From Begonia masoniana (Eukaryota; Streptophyta; Magnoliopsida; Cucurbitales; Begoniaceae): DNA of 64,000 nt. The notes under the pieces are model-generated. The model worked only from the letters and a program-made list of their open reading frames with translations, was not told the DNA's origin and did not search any database. Positions 21,935-32,472 of the stretch are shown piece after piece. The position numbers and the translations under genes were made by a program. Position 1 is the stretch's first letter; each line of letters begins with the position of its first letter. The stretch is taken from NCBI GenBank assembly GCA_022432975.1, contig CM039508.1:43216646-43280645 (forward strand), given 5' to 3'.

Positions 21935-22185
21935 CCTGACATCCATTAGAAAGATAAGGATTTCCTTCGTAGCCCCATTCCAATAACAAGATCTGAATGA
22001 ATTTGGAATCCCAAAAGATGAGTTGAAGCGCTAAGGATTTTGACAATTAGTTGAATTAGAAACTCTGGGTAGAAAACTAAACATGTCTTCAGGGATACTC
22101 CATTCAAGCACAGCCTGCACGAATTTCAGATTTTTCAAGTTTGAAAGACGAGCAATCTTGGGATTAAACCATGTTTGATTCACCA
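21935..22185 (-). pseudogene. WAK pseudogene, exon 1, downstream half
   Basis: Directly left of the compound insertion the frame continues from the upstream half (34418-35035): VNQTWFNPKIARL, then a stretch ending AVLEWSIPEDMFSFL, which fits the region before the EGF exon in WAKs. A TAG follows CQNP, and a frameshift is needed to reach the typical GYEGNPYLSNGCQ at the end of the exon. The donor GTAAC lies at 21934-21930. Confidence 0.82.
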
Positions 22186-22620
22186 TGTAACGACCTCTTT
22201 TCCCAGCAAGATATTGTCCGCTCTAGGGATTGGGCCGTAACCCAATATCCTCCCCTCACGGCTTTGTTTGGCGAGGACTTCCCCAAGCGATGTGGGATTG
22301 TGACGACCCCCTTTCTACAACGGAACCCTTCGGCCCAAGTCCAACCCAGGATCCGCGGAGTTTTAACCCAGCACGTAACCCCTCCGGCCCAAGTCCCACT
22401 TAGGATTCGCGGAGCACTGGGTGGTTCCTCCTCATACGTGTCCATTCGGGTCATCATAATCACCCCCCTCGGGGGCTCAACGTCCTCGTTGGCCACATTT
22501 CCGGTTGGGTACAGGCTCTGATACCATTTGTAACGACCCCTTTTCCCAGCAAGATATTATCCGCTCTGGGGATTCGGCCGTAGCCCAATATCATCCCCTC
22601 ACGGCTTTGTTTGGCGAAGA

Positions 22621-22702
22621 CTTCCCAGTCGGTCACCCAACCTGGTACTACTCTCGCCGAAGCACTTTTAACTTCGGAGTTCTTATGGGATCCGTTGTCA
22701 AT
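22621..22702 (-). other. 5S rRNA-like domain in Cassandra LTR
   Basis: Read on the minus strand it contains AACGGATCCCATAAGAACTC, then AAGTTAAAAGTGCTTCGG, CGAGAGTAGTACCAGG and TGGGTGACCGACTGGGAAG. These match the internal promoter half of plant 5S rRNA, the defining feature of Cassandra LTRs. It is not a functional 5S gene. Confidence 0.88.
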
Positions 22703-23159
22703 TGTGCTCCAAAATGCGTCTTACTATTTTGGGAGGGTCTCTTTACATATGTTTCATTTCCACATACTTCCCCAAGCAATGTGGGATTATGACGACCCCC
22801 CCTTTTCTACGACCGAACCCTCCAACCCAAGTCCAACTTGGGATCCGCGAAGTTTTAACCCAACCGGAAATGTGGCCAACGAGGACGTTGGGCCCCTGAG
22901 GGGGAGTGATTGTGATGACCCTAATGGACACGTATGAGGAGGAACCACCCAGTGCTCTGCGAATCCCGAGTGGGACTTGGGCCGGAGGGTGACGTGCTGA
23001 GTTAAAACTCCACGGATCCCGAGTTGGACTTGGGCCGGAGGGTTCAGTCAAAGAAAAGGGGTCGTCACAATCCCACATTGCTTGGGGAAGTATGTGGAAA
23101 TGAAACATATGTAAAGAGACCCTCTCAAGATAGCAAGACGCGTTTTGGAGCACAATTAG

Positions 23160-23240
23160 CAACGGATCCCATAAGAACTCTGAAGTTAAAAGTGCTTCGG
23201 CGAGAGTAGTACCAGGTTGGGTGACCGACTGGGAAGTCCT
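23160..23240 (+). other. 5S rRNA-like domain in Cassandra LTR
   Basis: The same 5S-derived block in the plus-oriented LTR (22911-23329), with GATCCCATAAGAACTC, CGAGAGTAGTACCAGG and GGTGACCGACTGGGAAG. Confidence 0.88.
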
Positions 23241-23341
23241 CACTAAACAAAGCCGTGAGGGTGGGATATTGGGCTACATGCCCAATCCCAAGAGCGGACA
23301 ATATCTTGCTGGAAAAATTGGTCGTTACAGGCAAACCTCGG

Positions 23342-24804
23342 TGTTGACTTAAATAATGTTTAAGTCTTAATTTGTTTTTGATGATGAATTTGTCTGCTTA
23401 ATATTGTAATTTGATTATGTCTATTAATTGAATTTAATGAAATGCATTTGAGTTAGATTTGTTGGAGATACCCTTAAAAAGGGTATTTTAGTTTTTAATG
23501 CATATGATTAAGTGTACAGGGCTGAAATGTCTTAAGCAAAAGAATCAGTCCACCGGTCACAAAACGACAAGAGCAGAGTCGTTTAAAATGGTCAGTCCAC
23601 CGGTCACTAAACGACAAGGCGGATGACTAAAAAGAAATACTCCACCGCTCGCTAAAAGACAAAGGCGGATGAGCGAAAAGAAATACTCCACCGCTCGCTA
23701 AAAGACAAAGGCGGATGAGCGAAAAGAAATACTCCACCGCTCGCTAAAAGACAAAGGCGGATGAGCGAAAAGAATCAGTCCACCGCTCGCTAGACGACAA
23801 AGGCGGATGAGTAAACCAAATTACTCCTCCGGCCACAAAACGACAAAGGCGGATGACTTCAATAAAATACTCCTCCGGCCACAAAACGACAAAGGCGGAT
23901 GACTTCAATAAAATGCTCTTCCGGCCACAAAACGACAAAGGCGGATGACTTCAATAAAATGCTCTTCCGGTCACTAAACGACAAAGGCGGAAGACAACTA
24001 TGAATCAATCATCCGATGCCGGTTCAAGCATTTAGAGCTTCATCATCCGACGCCGGTTCAAGGGTTTAAAGCTTCATCTTTCGCTGGCGGTTCAAGACTA
24101 TAAGTCAGCTTTGTCTTCCGCCAGAATTCAAATTAGCCGCGAAGCTACAGTGACGTCGTTTTCAGCCATAACTCCAGAACATTAATGGCGACGACGATTT
24201 GCAACTACAAACGGCAACGGCTACCTGATCTTGTACGGAAGCTGCTCCAACGGTAACTAAACTTCTATTATTGGATAAGGAGCATTGAAGCCAAGCCATT
24301 TTATGAAGACAGAGTATATAAGCTGAGCTTAGAGCACGAAGTCCCAACTTTTGCCATTTTGAATTCTGAGCCCTAGCTGCGAAAATTATTACTCTGAATT
24401 CTCAATCTACACCTCTCTACTCCAAAACTTGAGATTCTGTTTTGAGAGCTTGTAGATCATTGTATTCTGTATTTCAAACTTGAATATCCTGTAAGGCAGT
24501 GGATTGACGCCCGCTAAGTTCAATCCAGGATTGTGAAAGGCTGTGGATCGAAGCCCGTAAGGTCGATCAGATTTTCTCGTTGAGGAGAAGTAAGAAATCT
24601 TCAAGGGAGAGCCTTGGAGCGTGGACGTAGGCAGTTTGGCCGAACCACGTAAAAATACTGGTGTCTAATTTCTCTTTCTCTCTCTTTACATTATTTGATT
24701 ACTAGTGCTGTAACTAAGTTTAATCAAGAAGAGAAATTAGATTAAATTGAAATTAAAATTAAAAAGTCTAATTCACCCCCCTCTTAGACAATTCCGATCC
24801 TACA
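23342..24804 (+). repeat. 5' LTR of Sirevirus B
   Basis: The 1,463-bp LTR starts TGTTGACTTAAATAATG and ends GATCCTACA. It matches the 3' LTR at 32473-33771. Its middle (about 23590-24000) holds tandem units of 46 bp (ATACTCCACCGCTCGCTAAA and so on) plus related degenerate units containing CGACAAAGGCGGATGA. It carries more units than the 3' LTR. The promoter should lie near TATATAAGCTGAGC (about 24317). Confidence 0.9.
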
Positions 24805-24806
24805 AT

Positions 24807-24818
24807 TGGTATCAGAGC
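24807..24818 (+). other. Primer-binding site of Sirevirus B
   Basis: TGGTATCAGAGC follows the 5' LTR by two bases and is complementary to initiator methionine tRNA. Confidence 0.9.
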
Positions 24819-24869
24819 AAGGTTTATATTGTCTAAGCTATTTATCTAAGAGATATTGCTGTATCTGAA

Positions 24870-26447
24870 ATGGCATTCAACGTTAACAACTCACAAATAG
24901 AAGGTCAGGCAACAAATAGACCTCCATTCTTTGATGGTAGTGACTATGTCTATTGGAAGTCTAGAATGAAAATATTCATTCAAGCCATAGACTATGAGAC
25001 CTGATGTATTATAGAGAATGGTCCTTACAAGGCCACGAAAACTGTTGATGGGAAAAGTATCCCTAAGGACTCTTCTGAGTTAACAGAGTCTGATAAGAGA
25101 AATCTAAGCCTTAATGCTAAGGCTGTAAACACCTTGTACTGTGCCTTAAATAAAGATGAATTTAATAGGGTACAAGGGTGTGAAAGTGCTCAAGAAATTT
25201 GGCACTTATTAGAGGTCACACACGAGGGCACAAATCAAGTTAAGGAGAGCAAACTGAATATGCTCATTCACGAGTATGAATTATTTTCTATGCCCAAAGA
25301 TGAGTCTGTCTCTTCCATGTTTACAAGATTCACTAACATTACTAATGGTTTGAAAGCTCTTGGTAAGTCTTATTCTAATGAAGAACAGGTCAGGAAGATC
25401 CTCAGGTGTCTTCCAAGAAGCTGGCAGCCAAAGGTGACTGCAATTCAGGAAGCAAAGGATCTTAAAGCTCTAAAGCTTGAAGAGCTCATTGGATCTCTCA
25501 TGACACATGAGATCACAATGAGGTCAAATGAGAAAGAAGACCTTAAGGAAAAAGAGACCTCCAAAAGAAAAGATATTGCTATGAAAGCTTCTTCAAGTAA
25601 ATGTGAAACCTCTGAGGATGAAGAAGAAGAGGAGGATGAGGACATTGCTCTTATTACTAGGAGATTCAGCAAGTTCCTTCGAAGGAAGAAGCTGCAGGGA
25701 AGAAGATTTCCCAAGAATGAAAAGCAATCCAAAGACAAGGAGTTTACCTGTTTTGGATGTGGAAAGCCAGGCCACATGAAGGCTGACTGTCCACAAGTTA
25801 AAGGTCCCAAGAAATTCAAGAAAAAGGCTATGAAGGCCACTTGGGATGACAGTGAAGGTGCCACTTCATCTTCAGATGATGAAGAAGTTGCAAACCTGTG
25901 CTTCATGGCACTCGAGGAAAAGGTTAGTACTTCTTCTTCAAATGTATCTAGTGATAGTGATAGTGATGATGAAGAAGGTGAAATAATTGACGCCTTTAAT
26001 GACTTAGTTAAACAGTTTGGCATGCTGAAAAATAAATACAATTTGTTGAAAAAGGAGAATACAGATTTATTAGAAAAGCAGGCCAATGAACTTAGTATGC
26101 ATGAAAAGGAAGTTTCTGCTCTTAAAAAGAAAAATGAGACGTTAAATAGACTTGTTCTGAATTTCACTGAAGGAAGTAAAAATCTGAGCATGTTATTGAG
26201 CAGTCAGAGAGTGCAGTTTGATAAAACTGGTCTAGGGTATGAAGGGTTTAGTAAAAAGAAAACATATAAAAGGCTTTTTGTTAAATCCACTGTCTGTCAT
26301 GCATGCAATGAAGTTGGACATAAATCATTTGTATGTCCATTAAATTCAAACAACAAGAAAACTGGGAGTAAATTACAGTGGGTTCCCAAAGGAACCAAAA
26401 CTAACACAAGGACCCAAAAGATTTGGGTACCTAAGAAGACTGCTTGA
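24870..26447 (+). pseudogene. gag of Sirevirus B (one nonsense codon)
   Basis: This is a capsid/nucleocapsid protein for packaging element RNA. The ATG at 24870 (MAFNVNN) opens the frame; PPFFDGSDYVYWKSRM is the classic Copia Gag start. A TGA at 25002-25004 breaks it; the frame then stays open to a TGA at 26445-26447, 525 codons in all. Two CCHC zinc knuckles are present: CFGCGKPGHMKADC (about 25749) and CHACNEVGHKSFVC (about 26296). Acidic serine-rich stretches and a coiled-coil-like Lys/Glu/Leu region lie between them. The pol frame overlaps its end in another frame. It is close to the gag of the minus-strand copy at 58491-60077. Confidence 0.9.
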
Positions 26448-29400
26448 ACTTTCTATTGCAGGTTGACTGCTCTCCCGGGAAAAACCAGTGGTATCTCGAC
26501 AGCAGATGCTCGAGACATATGACGGGGGACTCAACTAAATTTGCTGCAGTCAGCAAAAAGAAAGGAAGTGTTACCTTTGGTGGAAACCAAAAAGGTAAAA
26601 TTGTTGGCATTGGTAACATAGGTAACCCTATCAATCCTGTTATAGAAAATGCTTTATTAGTTGATGGGTTAAAACATAATCTACTTAGCATTAGTCAATT
26701 ATGTGACAAAGGTTATGAAGTAATATTCAAATCAGATTCATGTATAATTAAAGATGCTGCAAATGGCAAAATTCTCTTTACTGGCTTTAGGAAAGAAAAT
26801 ATTTATGTCATTGACATTGATGATATTGATTGTAGTATTGAAAAATGCTTTGCTGTGAATTCTTCTATTGACGGTTGGATCTGGCATAGGAGATTAGGAC
26901 ACATAGGGATGGATACCTTAGCTAAGATTACTTAGGAGAACTTAGTTAGAGGTATTCCTAAGATATCCTTTGAAAAGGATAAAATCTGTGAAGCTTGTCA
27001 AATGGGCAAGCAGATCAAAAGCTCCTTTGCATCTAAGAATGCAATTTCTACTTCTAAGCCTCTCCAACTTCTTCATATGGACCTTTTCGGTCCTTCCAAC
27101 ATAGCCAGCCTAGGAGGAAAATTCTATGCTTTTGTCATTGTTGATGATTTTTCTAGATTTACTTGGGTTCATTTTCTGAAGTCTAAGGATGAAACCTTTG
27201 ACACCTTTTCTAGTTTTAGGAAAAGAGTTCAAAATGAAAAGGAGCTCACCATTGTTGCTATTCGTAGTGATCATGGTGGAGAGTTTGAAAATGAGAAATT
27301 TGAACTCCTGTGTCTCAAATATGGAATTGAGCACAATTTCTCTTCTCCTAGGACCCCTCAGCAAAATGGTGTTGTTGAGCGGAAAAATAGATCCCTTCAA
27401 GAGCTTGCTAGGACTATGCTTAATGAAAACTCCCTTCCTAAGTATTTCTGGGCTGAAGCTGTAGCAACAGCCTGTTATGTACTTAATCGGGTCTCCATAA
27501 GACCTATTCTAGAGAAAACTCCATATGAGCTCTGGAATGGAAAAACTCCTTCTGTCAAGTATTTTAGAGCCTTTGGCACTAAATGCTTCATTCTCAATAC
27601 TAAGGATAACTTAGGAAAATTCGATTCCAAATCTGATGTTGGAATTTTTCTTGGTTATTCTCTGACCAGTAAAGCATATAGGGTTTTCAATAGGAGAACT
27701 CTAGTAGTAGAGGAATCCGTTCATGTCAACTTTGATGAGTCTCCTCAGCCAATTTTAAATGTGGATGAGAATGATGGTGTAGTTTGTCAATTAGACTCTC
27801 TTTCCTTAGAAAAACCTACAGATCCCTCTCAAGCAGAAAAATCTTTAGAACCATCTTCAACATCTCTTGATATAATTCCTGTCAAGGATGAAAATCCTAT
27901 TTTACCAAGAGATTGGAAATATGTCAGAAATCATCCAATAGATGAGGTCTTAGGTGATCCCTCTTTAGGAGTTAAGACTAGATCCTCTCTTAGGAATCTC
28001 TGTGCCAATGTGGCATTTATATCTCAAGTAGAACCTAAGAAGTTTGAAGAGGCCGAGAGTGATGAAAACTGGATTTTAGCTATGCAAGAGGAGCTAAATC
28101 AATTTGAAATGAGCAAGGTATGGGAACTTGTTCCACGGCCTAAGGATCATCCAATTATTGGAACAAAATGGGTTTATAAGAATAAATTGGATGAAAATGG
28201 GATAGTAGTTAGAAATAAAGCTAGACTTGTAGCTAAGGGATACTCTCAAGAAGAGGGAATTGATTTTGAAGAATCCTTTGCCCCTGTAGCTAGATTAGAG
28301 TCAATTAGAATGCTTCTAGCTTTTGCTTGCTACAAAAACTTCACACTCTTTCAAATGGATGTAAAGAGTGCATTTTTAAATGGGTATATAACTGAAGAAG
28401 TTTATGTAGAGCAACCTTTAGGTTTTGAAGCCTTTGATAAACCCGACCATGTCTTCAAACTTAGGAAAGCTCTCTATGGACTTAAGCAGGCTCCTAGAGC
28501 TTGGTATGACAGATTGAAGAACTTCCTTGAGGAAAGGAATTTCAAAAAGGGTAACTCCGATTCAACTCTGTTTACCATGCAAAAGGAGAAGGACATTTTG
28601 TTGGTTCAAATTTATGTCGATGACATTATCTTTGGCTCAACTAATGTCAGAATGTGTAATGAGTTTTCATCCCTCATGAAAAGTGAATTCGAGATGAGTA
28701 TGATGGGGGAGTTAAAGTTTTTCTTAGGATTTCAGATTAGTCAATCTTCTGATGGAATTTTCTTCTGTCAAGAAAAATACATCAAGGAACTTCTTAAGAA
28801 ATTCGGTCTAGAATCTGTCAAATCTTCTAAAACTCCCATGAGTACCACTACTAAATTGGACAAGGATGAAAAAGGTATAAGTGTGGACATCAAGAAATAT
28901 CGTGGTATGATTGGTTCTCTGCTGTATCTGACTGCTAGTAGGCCAGATATACTCTTTAGTGTGTGCCTATGTGCTAGATTTCAAGCTGCCCCTAAGGAAT
29001 CTCATTTATCTGCAGTAAAAAGGATTTTCAAATATTTGAATGAGACTTATGACTTAGGTTTATGGTATCCTAAGGGAACTTCCTTTGATCTGATAGGATA
29101 TTCAGATTCTGACTTTGCTAGAAGTCTAGTTGATCGGAAAAGCACCTCAGGAACATGTCAATTCTTAGGAGAATCTCTAGTGTCTTGGTATTCTAAGAAA
29201 CAGAATTCTGTTGCATTATCAACTGCTGAAAGTGAATATATTGCTGCTGGCAGTTGCTGTGCACAAATGTTATGGATGAAACAGACTCTAGAAGATTATA
29301 ATCTGTTTTATAATAGGATTTCTATTCGGTGTGATAACACCAGTGCTATAAACATCTCTAAAAATCCTATTCAACATTCTAGAACAAAACACATAGATGT

Positions 29401-29563
29401 CAGATATCACTTCATTCGTGATCATGTTCAAAAAGGTGACATATCTTTAGAGTTTGTCAATTCCGAAGATCAATTGGCAGATATTTTCACAAAGCCTTTA
29501 GATGAGAAAACATTCTGTGGTATTAGAATAAGATTAGGTCTTCTCAAGTATGAGAAAAGTTAA
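26444..29563 (+). pseudogene. pol of Sirevirus B (one nonsense codon)
   Basis: Order: protease (WYLDSRCSRHMTG at about 26490; the usual DSG reads DSR), integrase ([15 protein letters not shown], then [17 protein letters not shown] and [11 protein letters not shown]), reverse transcriptase ([25 protein letters not shown] at about 28615) and RNase H ([36 protein letters not shown]). A TAG at 26933-26935 sits between the integrase zinc-finger His pair and Cys pair. Downstream, 27002-29563 is uninterrupted (853 codons). The catalytic residues of INT, RT and RNase H are present, but the nonsense codon and altered protease mean the polyprotein is not fully functional as read. Confidence 0.92.
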
Positions 29564-29849
29564 GTTTTTTTTTCCTTATTTTTCTGTCTTTATTGTTCAC
29601 ATCCTCCGGTCCTTTTTCATTTTTTTACCGGAAGATATACATCATCCACTGACCGGATGATATATTTTCTAATCTGTCAACACGTGTCGTTAATCGGACA
29701 ATATCAATCTTACACGTGTGATTTCCGCATGTCGGGCGTAGTTCTCTCTCGTTTAAACTTGACTTTCTCTCCAAAACGCTTCATCTTTCGCACCCTTTCT
29801 CTCTATCGACAACCCTTGCTCTCTAGGTCGTCTTCCCAAAATTTCTCCA

Positions 29850-32147
29850 ATGGACCAAGTTTTTGCACACGATCATGAGGCTTGTTCTTCAAAGGGTGGT
29901 GCTGAACCTGCGAAAAAGAAAGCCAAACCCAATCCTAGACCGGCACGGGTGATCCCTCGGGGAACCAGTTGGCCGTCACTCTACTTCATATCAGAAGCGG
30001 CTGAAATCCGATATCACGGCGACTTTAAGGACAAAAAGTTGATTCCGGGTCGTGGTATGGTTCCTGACGAACTTGTTTCTTTAAATATTGTAACACCCCT
30101 GGCCGATATTGGATTACTAGGACTGTTTGAGGTTGAATCCTTCTATTTTCCCTCTGTCATTAGGATGTTCTATGCTAATCTTAGCGCTACTTCTGATCAG
30201 TCAGTAATATCTAGCTATGTGCATGGGAAAACCATAGAGCTTACCTCAAAATCCATCAATGAACTTTTGGGAGCCCCCCAGTTGGATAATCACCCTAAAA
30301 TTTATTCTATTGGCCAAGAAATTCCATTTCTAAAGCTTTCTGATGGCCAACAATTCCTAAAGGAAATTGCTCTAGATCCGAGCAATATTCCAAACCCTCT
30401 CAAAAGCAAGCATCTAACCATTAGAGCTAGGCTGCTTCATCAAATGATCTGCTACAATGTCATTCCTAAAGGGGGACATTATGATGACATTAGCAGCATG
30501 GAGCATGTCATCCTTTATGCCATCTATATGAAGTTCCCTGTCGATATTGGATACATCATCCTGCGGAGGATGATTCAGAGTGTTTCTTCAGGGACCACAT
30601 CCTTTCCCTACAACCTCCTACTCATGAAGATTTTTCAGAAGAATCAGGTTGAATTTCCTGAGGATGAGCATCCCACCTGTCTGAAACATACCAGCTATTA
30701 CTCCAAGGATACCTTGTCCAGGATGGGAATTAAGAAGAACCGTCAAGGGGTTTTTGTCTTGGATCAGTCCAAGCAGAGGGTAGCTAAGGTCAAAGCTGCC
30801 AAAAAGGGCAAACAGGACGTGAGTTTGGATACAGAATCATCTGTTCAAGAAGGTGGTGGTGATTCTGAGATCCCTGCCTTTGATATTTCCCCTCCTAGTC
30901 CTAGGGTCACTCGGCCTAAACGTCCTCCACCAGTGACCAGCCGCCGTGCCCCTTCTACAAGGATTAGCCAACCTGCTCCAATAGCTTCTGCACATCCTTT
31001 TGAGGCTATTTCTGCCCCTTCTGCACCTAGCCTACCTTCACCTCCTTCTCCTCCACCTTCTCTCATACTGCCTTCACAACCTGCTCTTCCCTCCATCTCT
31101 CCGGTGTTTAGGGCCATTTCCTCTATTATCAAACATGGTCCTCCAGCTCAACCCTCTTTACCATCGCTGCCTCCACCTGCCTCATCTGGGCATCCTCTGC
31201 CTGCAGCCCCTTTGGCAACTGCTCAGGCCGAAGTTGTTCCAAGGAGGAAAAGAAAACTTGTCCTGGCAGAAGAGTCTGATCAGGATAATGTGGATGCTCC
31301 TTTGTCTCCTATTGCTCAATCTTCTACTCCTACACCTCTCCTTCCTCCCACAGTTCAACAACCAGTGTCTCCAGTCCTTCTCCCTGCTCCAATAGTTTCC
31401 CTACCTCTTACAGTTCAAGTGACCTCACCAATTCCAACTGTCACTCCTGCCACTCCTATCCTTTATAAGAGGAGATCTTCTATCAGTGAGGAACAGTATC
31501 TTGAGCTGAAGTCATGCCTTGCAAATCTAAAGACAGACTTCGATTCAAAGTTAAATCAACTCAAGGTGGATTTGCAAGAAGCTGCTGTTGTGGAACGGGG
31601 TCAAATGGATCAGAAATGGGACAGGCACACTAAAATCTTCTCTCGTGATCTTAAGGCTCTCCAATCTAAAGTTGAGGGTCTTTGTCCTGCACCTCATATT
31701 CCTCTCAGACCTTCTGAGCCTACTTATGAAGACCTCCTCCTTCCTTTCTCCAGACTAGAGGTTGTTACAGATTCTAGAGTGCTGCCTTTGGATTTACAAG
31801 AGTCTGAACTAGCATTCTCTACCTCTGCTGCTCTTTCAGTACAAGAGCCATCTTTAGAGCCCTCCAGTCCAATGGATACAACCCCTATCGCTCCTCTGGA
31901 AGTGCCTCAATCTCCTGCTGCTCCTCAAATCATGCCTTCTCCAAGTCAGGATCTGGTGGTTTCTCCAGAACCAGTTCCCATTGTCAATTCCTGCACGGAC
32001 TTGGTGATCTATCAGGCACCTCTACCTCCTGATCTTGATTCACTTCAAGCTCTAGTGGATGCCTACTTCAATCCTGCACTCACATTGCCCTCTTGGGCTA
32101 TTCATGCTTTTTGGAAGAGATTTTTAGATTCCTGTCATAAAAGATGA
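29850..32147 (+). CDS. Env-position ORF of Sirevirus B
   Basis: This is an intact 765-codon ORF downstream of pol, in the position of the env-like gene of Sireviruses. Residues about 40-300 form a globular region (RVIPRGTSWPSLYF, GLLGLFEVESFYF, IRARLLHQMICYNVIPKGGH, LPYNLLLMKIFQKN). This resembles the conserved 'putative plant transposon protein' domain found in such ORFs. Residues about 340-545 are extremely rich in Pro, Ser and Ala. About 548-615 is a heptad-like Leu/Lys/Glu stretch that could coil. The C-terminus is again Pro/Ser-rich. I see no clear signal peptide or membrane helix, so an envelope role is not supported by the sequence. A homologue with one nonsense codon lies at 52709-55063 (minus). 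The function is unknown. Confidence 0.8.
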   Translation: MDQVFAHDHEACSSKGGAEPAKKKAKPNPRPARVIPRGTSWPSLYFISEAAEIRYHGDFKDKKLIPGRGMVPDELVSLNIVTPLADIGLLGLFEVESFYFPSVIRMFYANLSATSDQSVISSYVHGKTIELTSKSINELLGAPQLDNHPKIYSIGQEIPFLKLSDGQQFLKEIALDPSNIPNPLKSKHLTIRARLLHQMICYNVIPKGGHYDDISSMEHVILYAIYMKFPVDIGYIILRRMIQSVSSGTTSFPYNLLLMKIFQKNQVEFPEDEHPTCLKHTSYYSKDTLSRMGIKKNRQGVFVLDQSKQRVAKVKAAKKGKQDVSLDTESSVQEGGGDSEIPAFDISPPSPRVTRPKRPPPVTSRRAPSTRISQPAPIASAHPFEAISAPSAPSLPSPPSPPPSLILPSQPALPSISPVFRAISSIIKHGPPAQPSLPSLPPPASSGHPLPAAPLATAQAEVVPRRKRKLVLAEESDQDNVDAPLSPIAQSSTPTPLLPPTVQQPVSPVLLPAPIVSLPLTVQVTSPIPTVTPATPILYKRRSSISEEQYLELKSCLANLKTDFDSKLNQLKVDLQEAAVVERGQMDQKWDRHTKIFSRDLKALQSKVEGLCPAPHIPLRPSEPTYEDLLLPFSRLEVVTDSRVLPLDLQESELAFSTSAALSVQEPSLEPSSPMDTTPIAPLEVPQSPAAPQIMPSPSQDLVVSPEPVPIVNSCTDLVIYQAPLPPDLDSLQALVDAYFNPALTLPSWAIHAFWKRFLDSCHKR

Positions 32148-32278
32148 TTTTGTTTTATCTGTATACATTTTCTTTATAGATCTCTATTTTGAATCAGGAA
32201 CTCTTTCTTTTTTAATATTCTTGTGTTGAATGCCATGTTTTCTGCTGTCTTTCTCTGTTTATTGTTTTTGATAATGTC

Positions 32279-32472
32279 AATGGGGGAGACATGTATGCAA
32301 AATGTGTTGTCTGATTTAGTTCTGGATATGATCTCTGTCTGATTTAGTTCTGGATATGCTCTCTGTTTGTTTTTTTTGATATCTGATGCATATATTATGG
32401 GGGAGCTTAAATTATGGGGGAGTTATACGTAATCAAATTTTGATAGGTTGTCATCATCAAAAAGGGGGAGAT
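32279..32472 (+). other. Repeated polypurine tracts of Sirevirus B
   Basis: ATGGGGGAG occurs at about 32280, 32397 and 32415, and the tract adjoining the LTR reads AAAAGGGGGAGAT (about 32460-32472). Multiple purine tracts ahead of the 3' LTR are a recognised Sirevirus hallmark. The last one should prime plus-strand synthesis. Confidence 0.8.

Larger units (their letters stand above)
22186..23329. mobile_element. Cassandra TRIM, inverted head-to-head structure
   Basis: Minus-strand part: 3' LTR 22186 to about 22466 (lacking its 5S-like core), short interior with polypurine run CCCCCCTCGGGGG, primer site complement GCTCTGATACCA at 22515-22526, and 5' LTR 22529 to about 22862. At about 22855-22865 the sequence switches orientation at ACCCAAC and continues plus-strand: interior, then a full 419-bp LTR at 22911-23329 (TGTGATGACC to GGTCGTTACA). 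It has no coding capacity; Cassandra depends on other elements for enzymes. 5S-like sequence is present in the second and third LTR copies. Confidence 0.82.

Noticed and set aside
22621..22702. A genuine 5S rRNA gene
   Set aside because: Only the 3' half resembles 5S and it sits inside LTRs of Cassandra; no full 5S unit or tandem array is present.
22164..23334. Several ORFs of 60-166 codons in the Cassandra block
   Set aside because: They run across LTR boundaries in both orientations and recur in every Cassandra copy; Cassandra is known to be non-coding.
25445..26191. 248-codon minus ORF and the 245-codon plus ORF at 58759-59496
   Set aside because: Both are antisense shadows of the acidic serine-rich gag region of the two Sireviruses.
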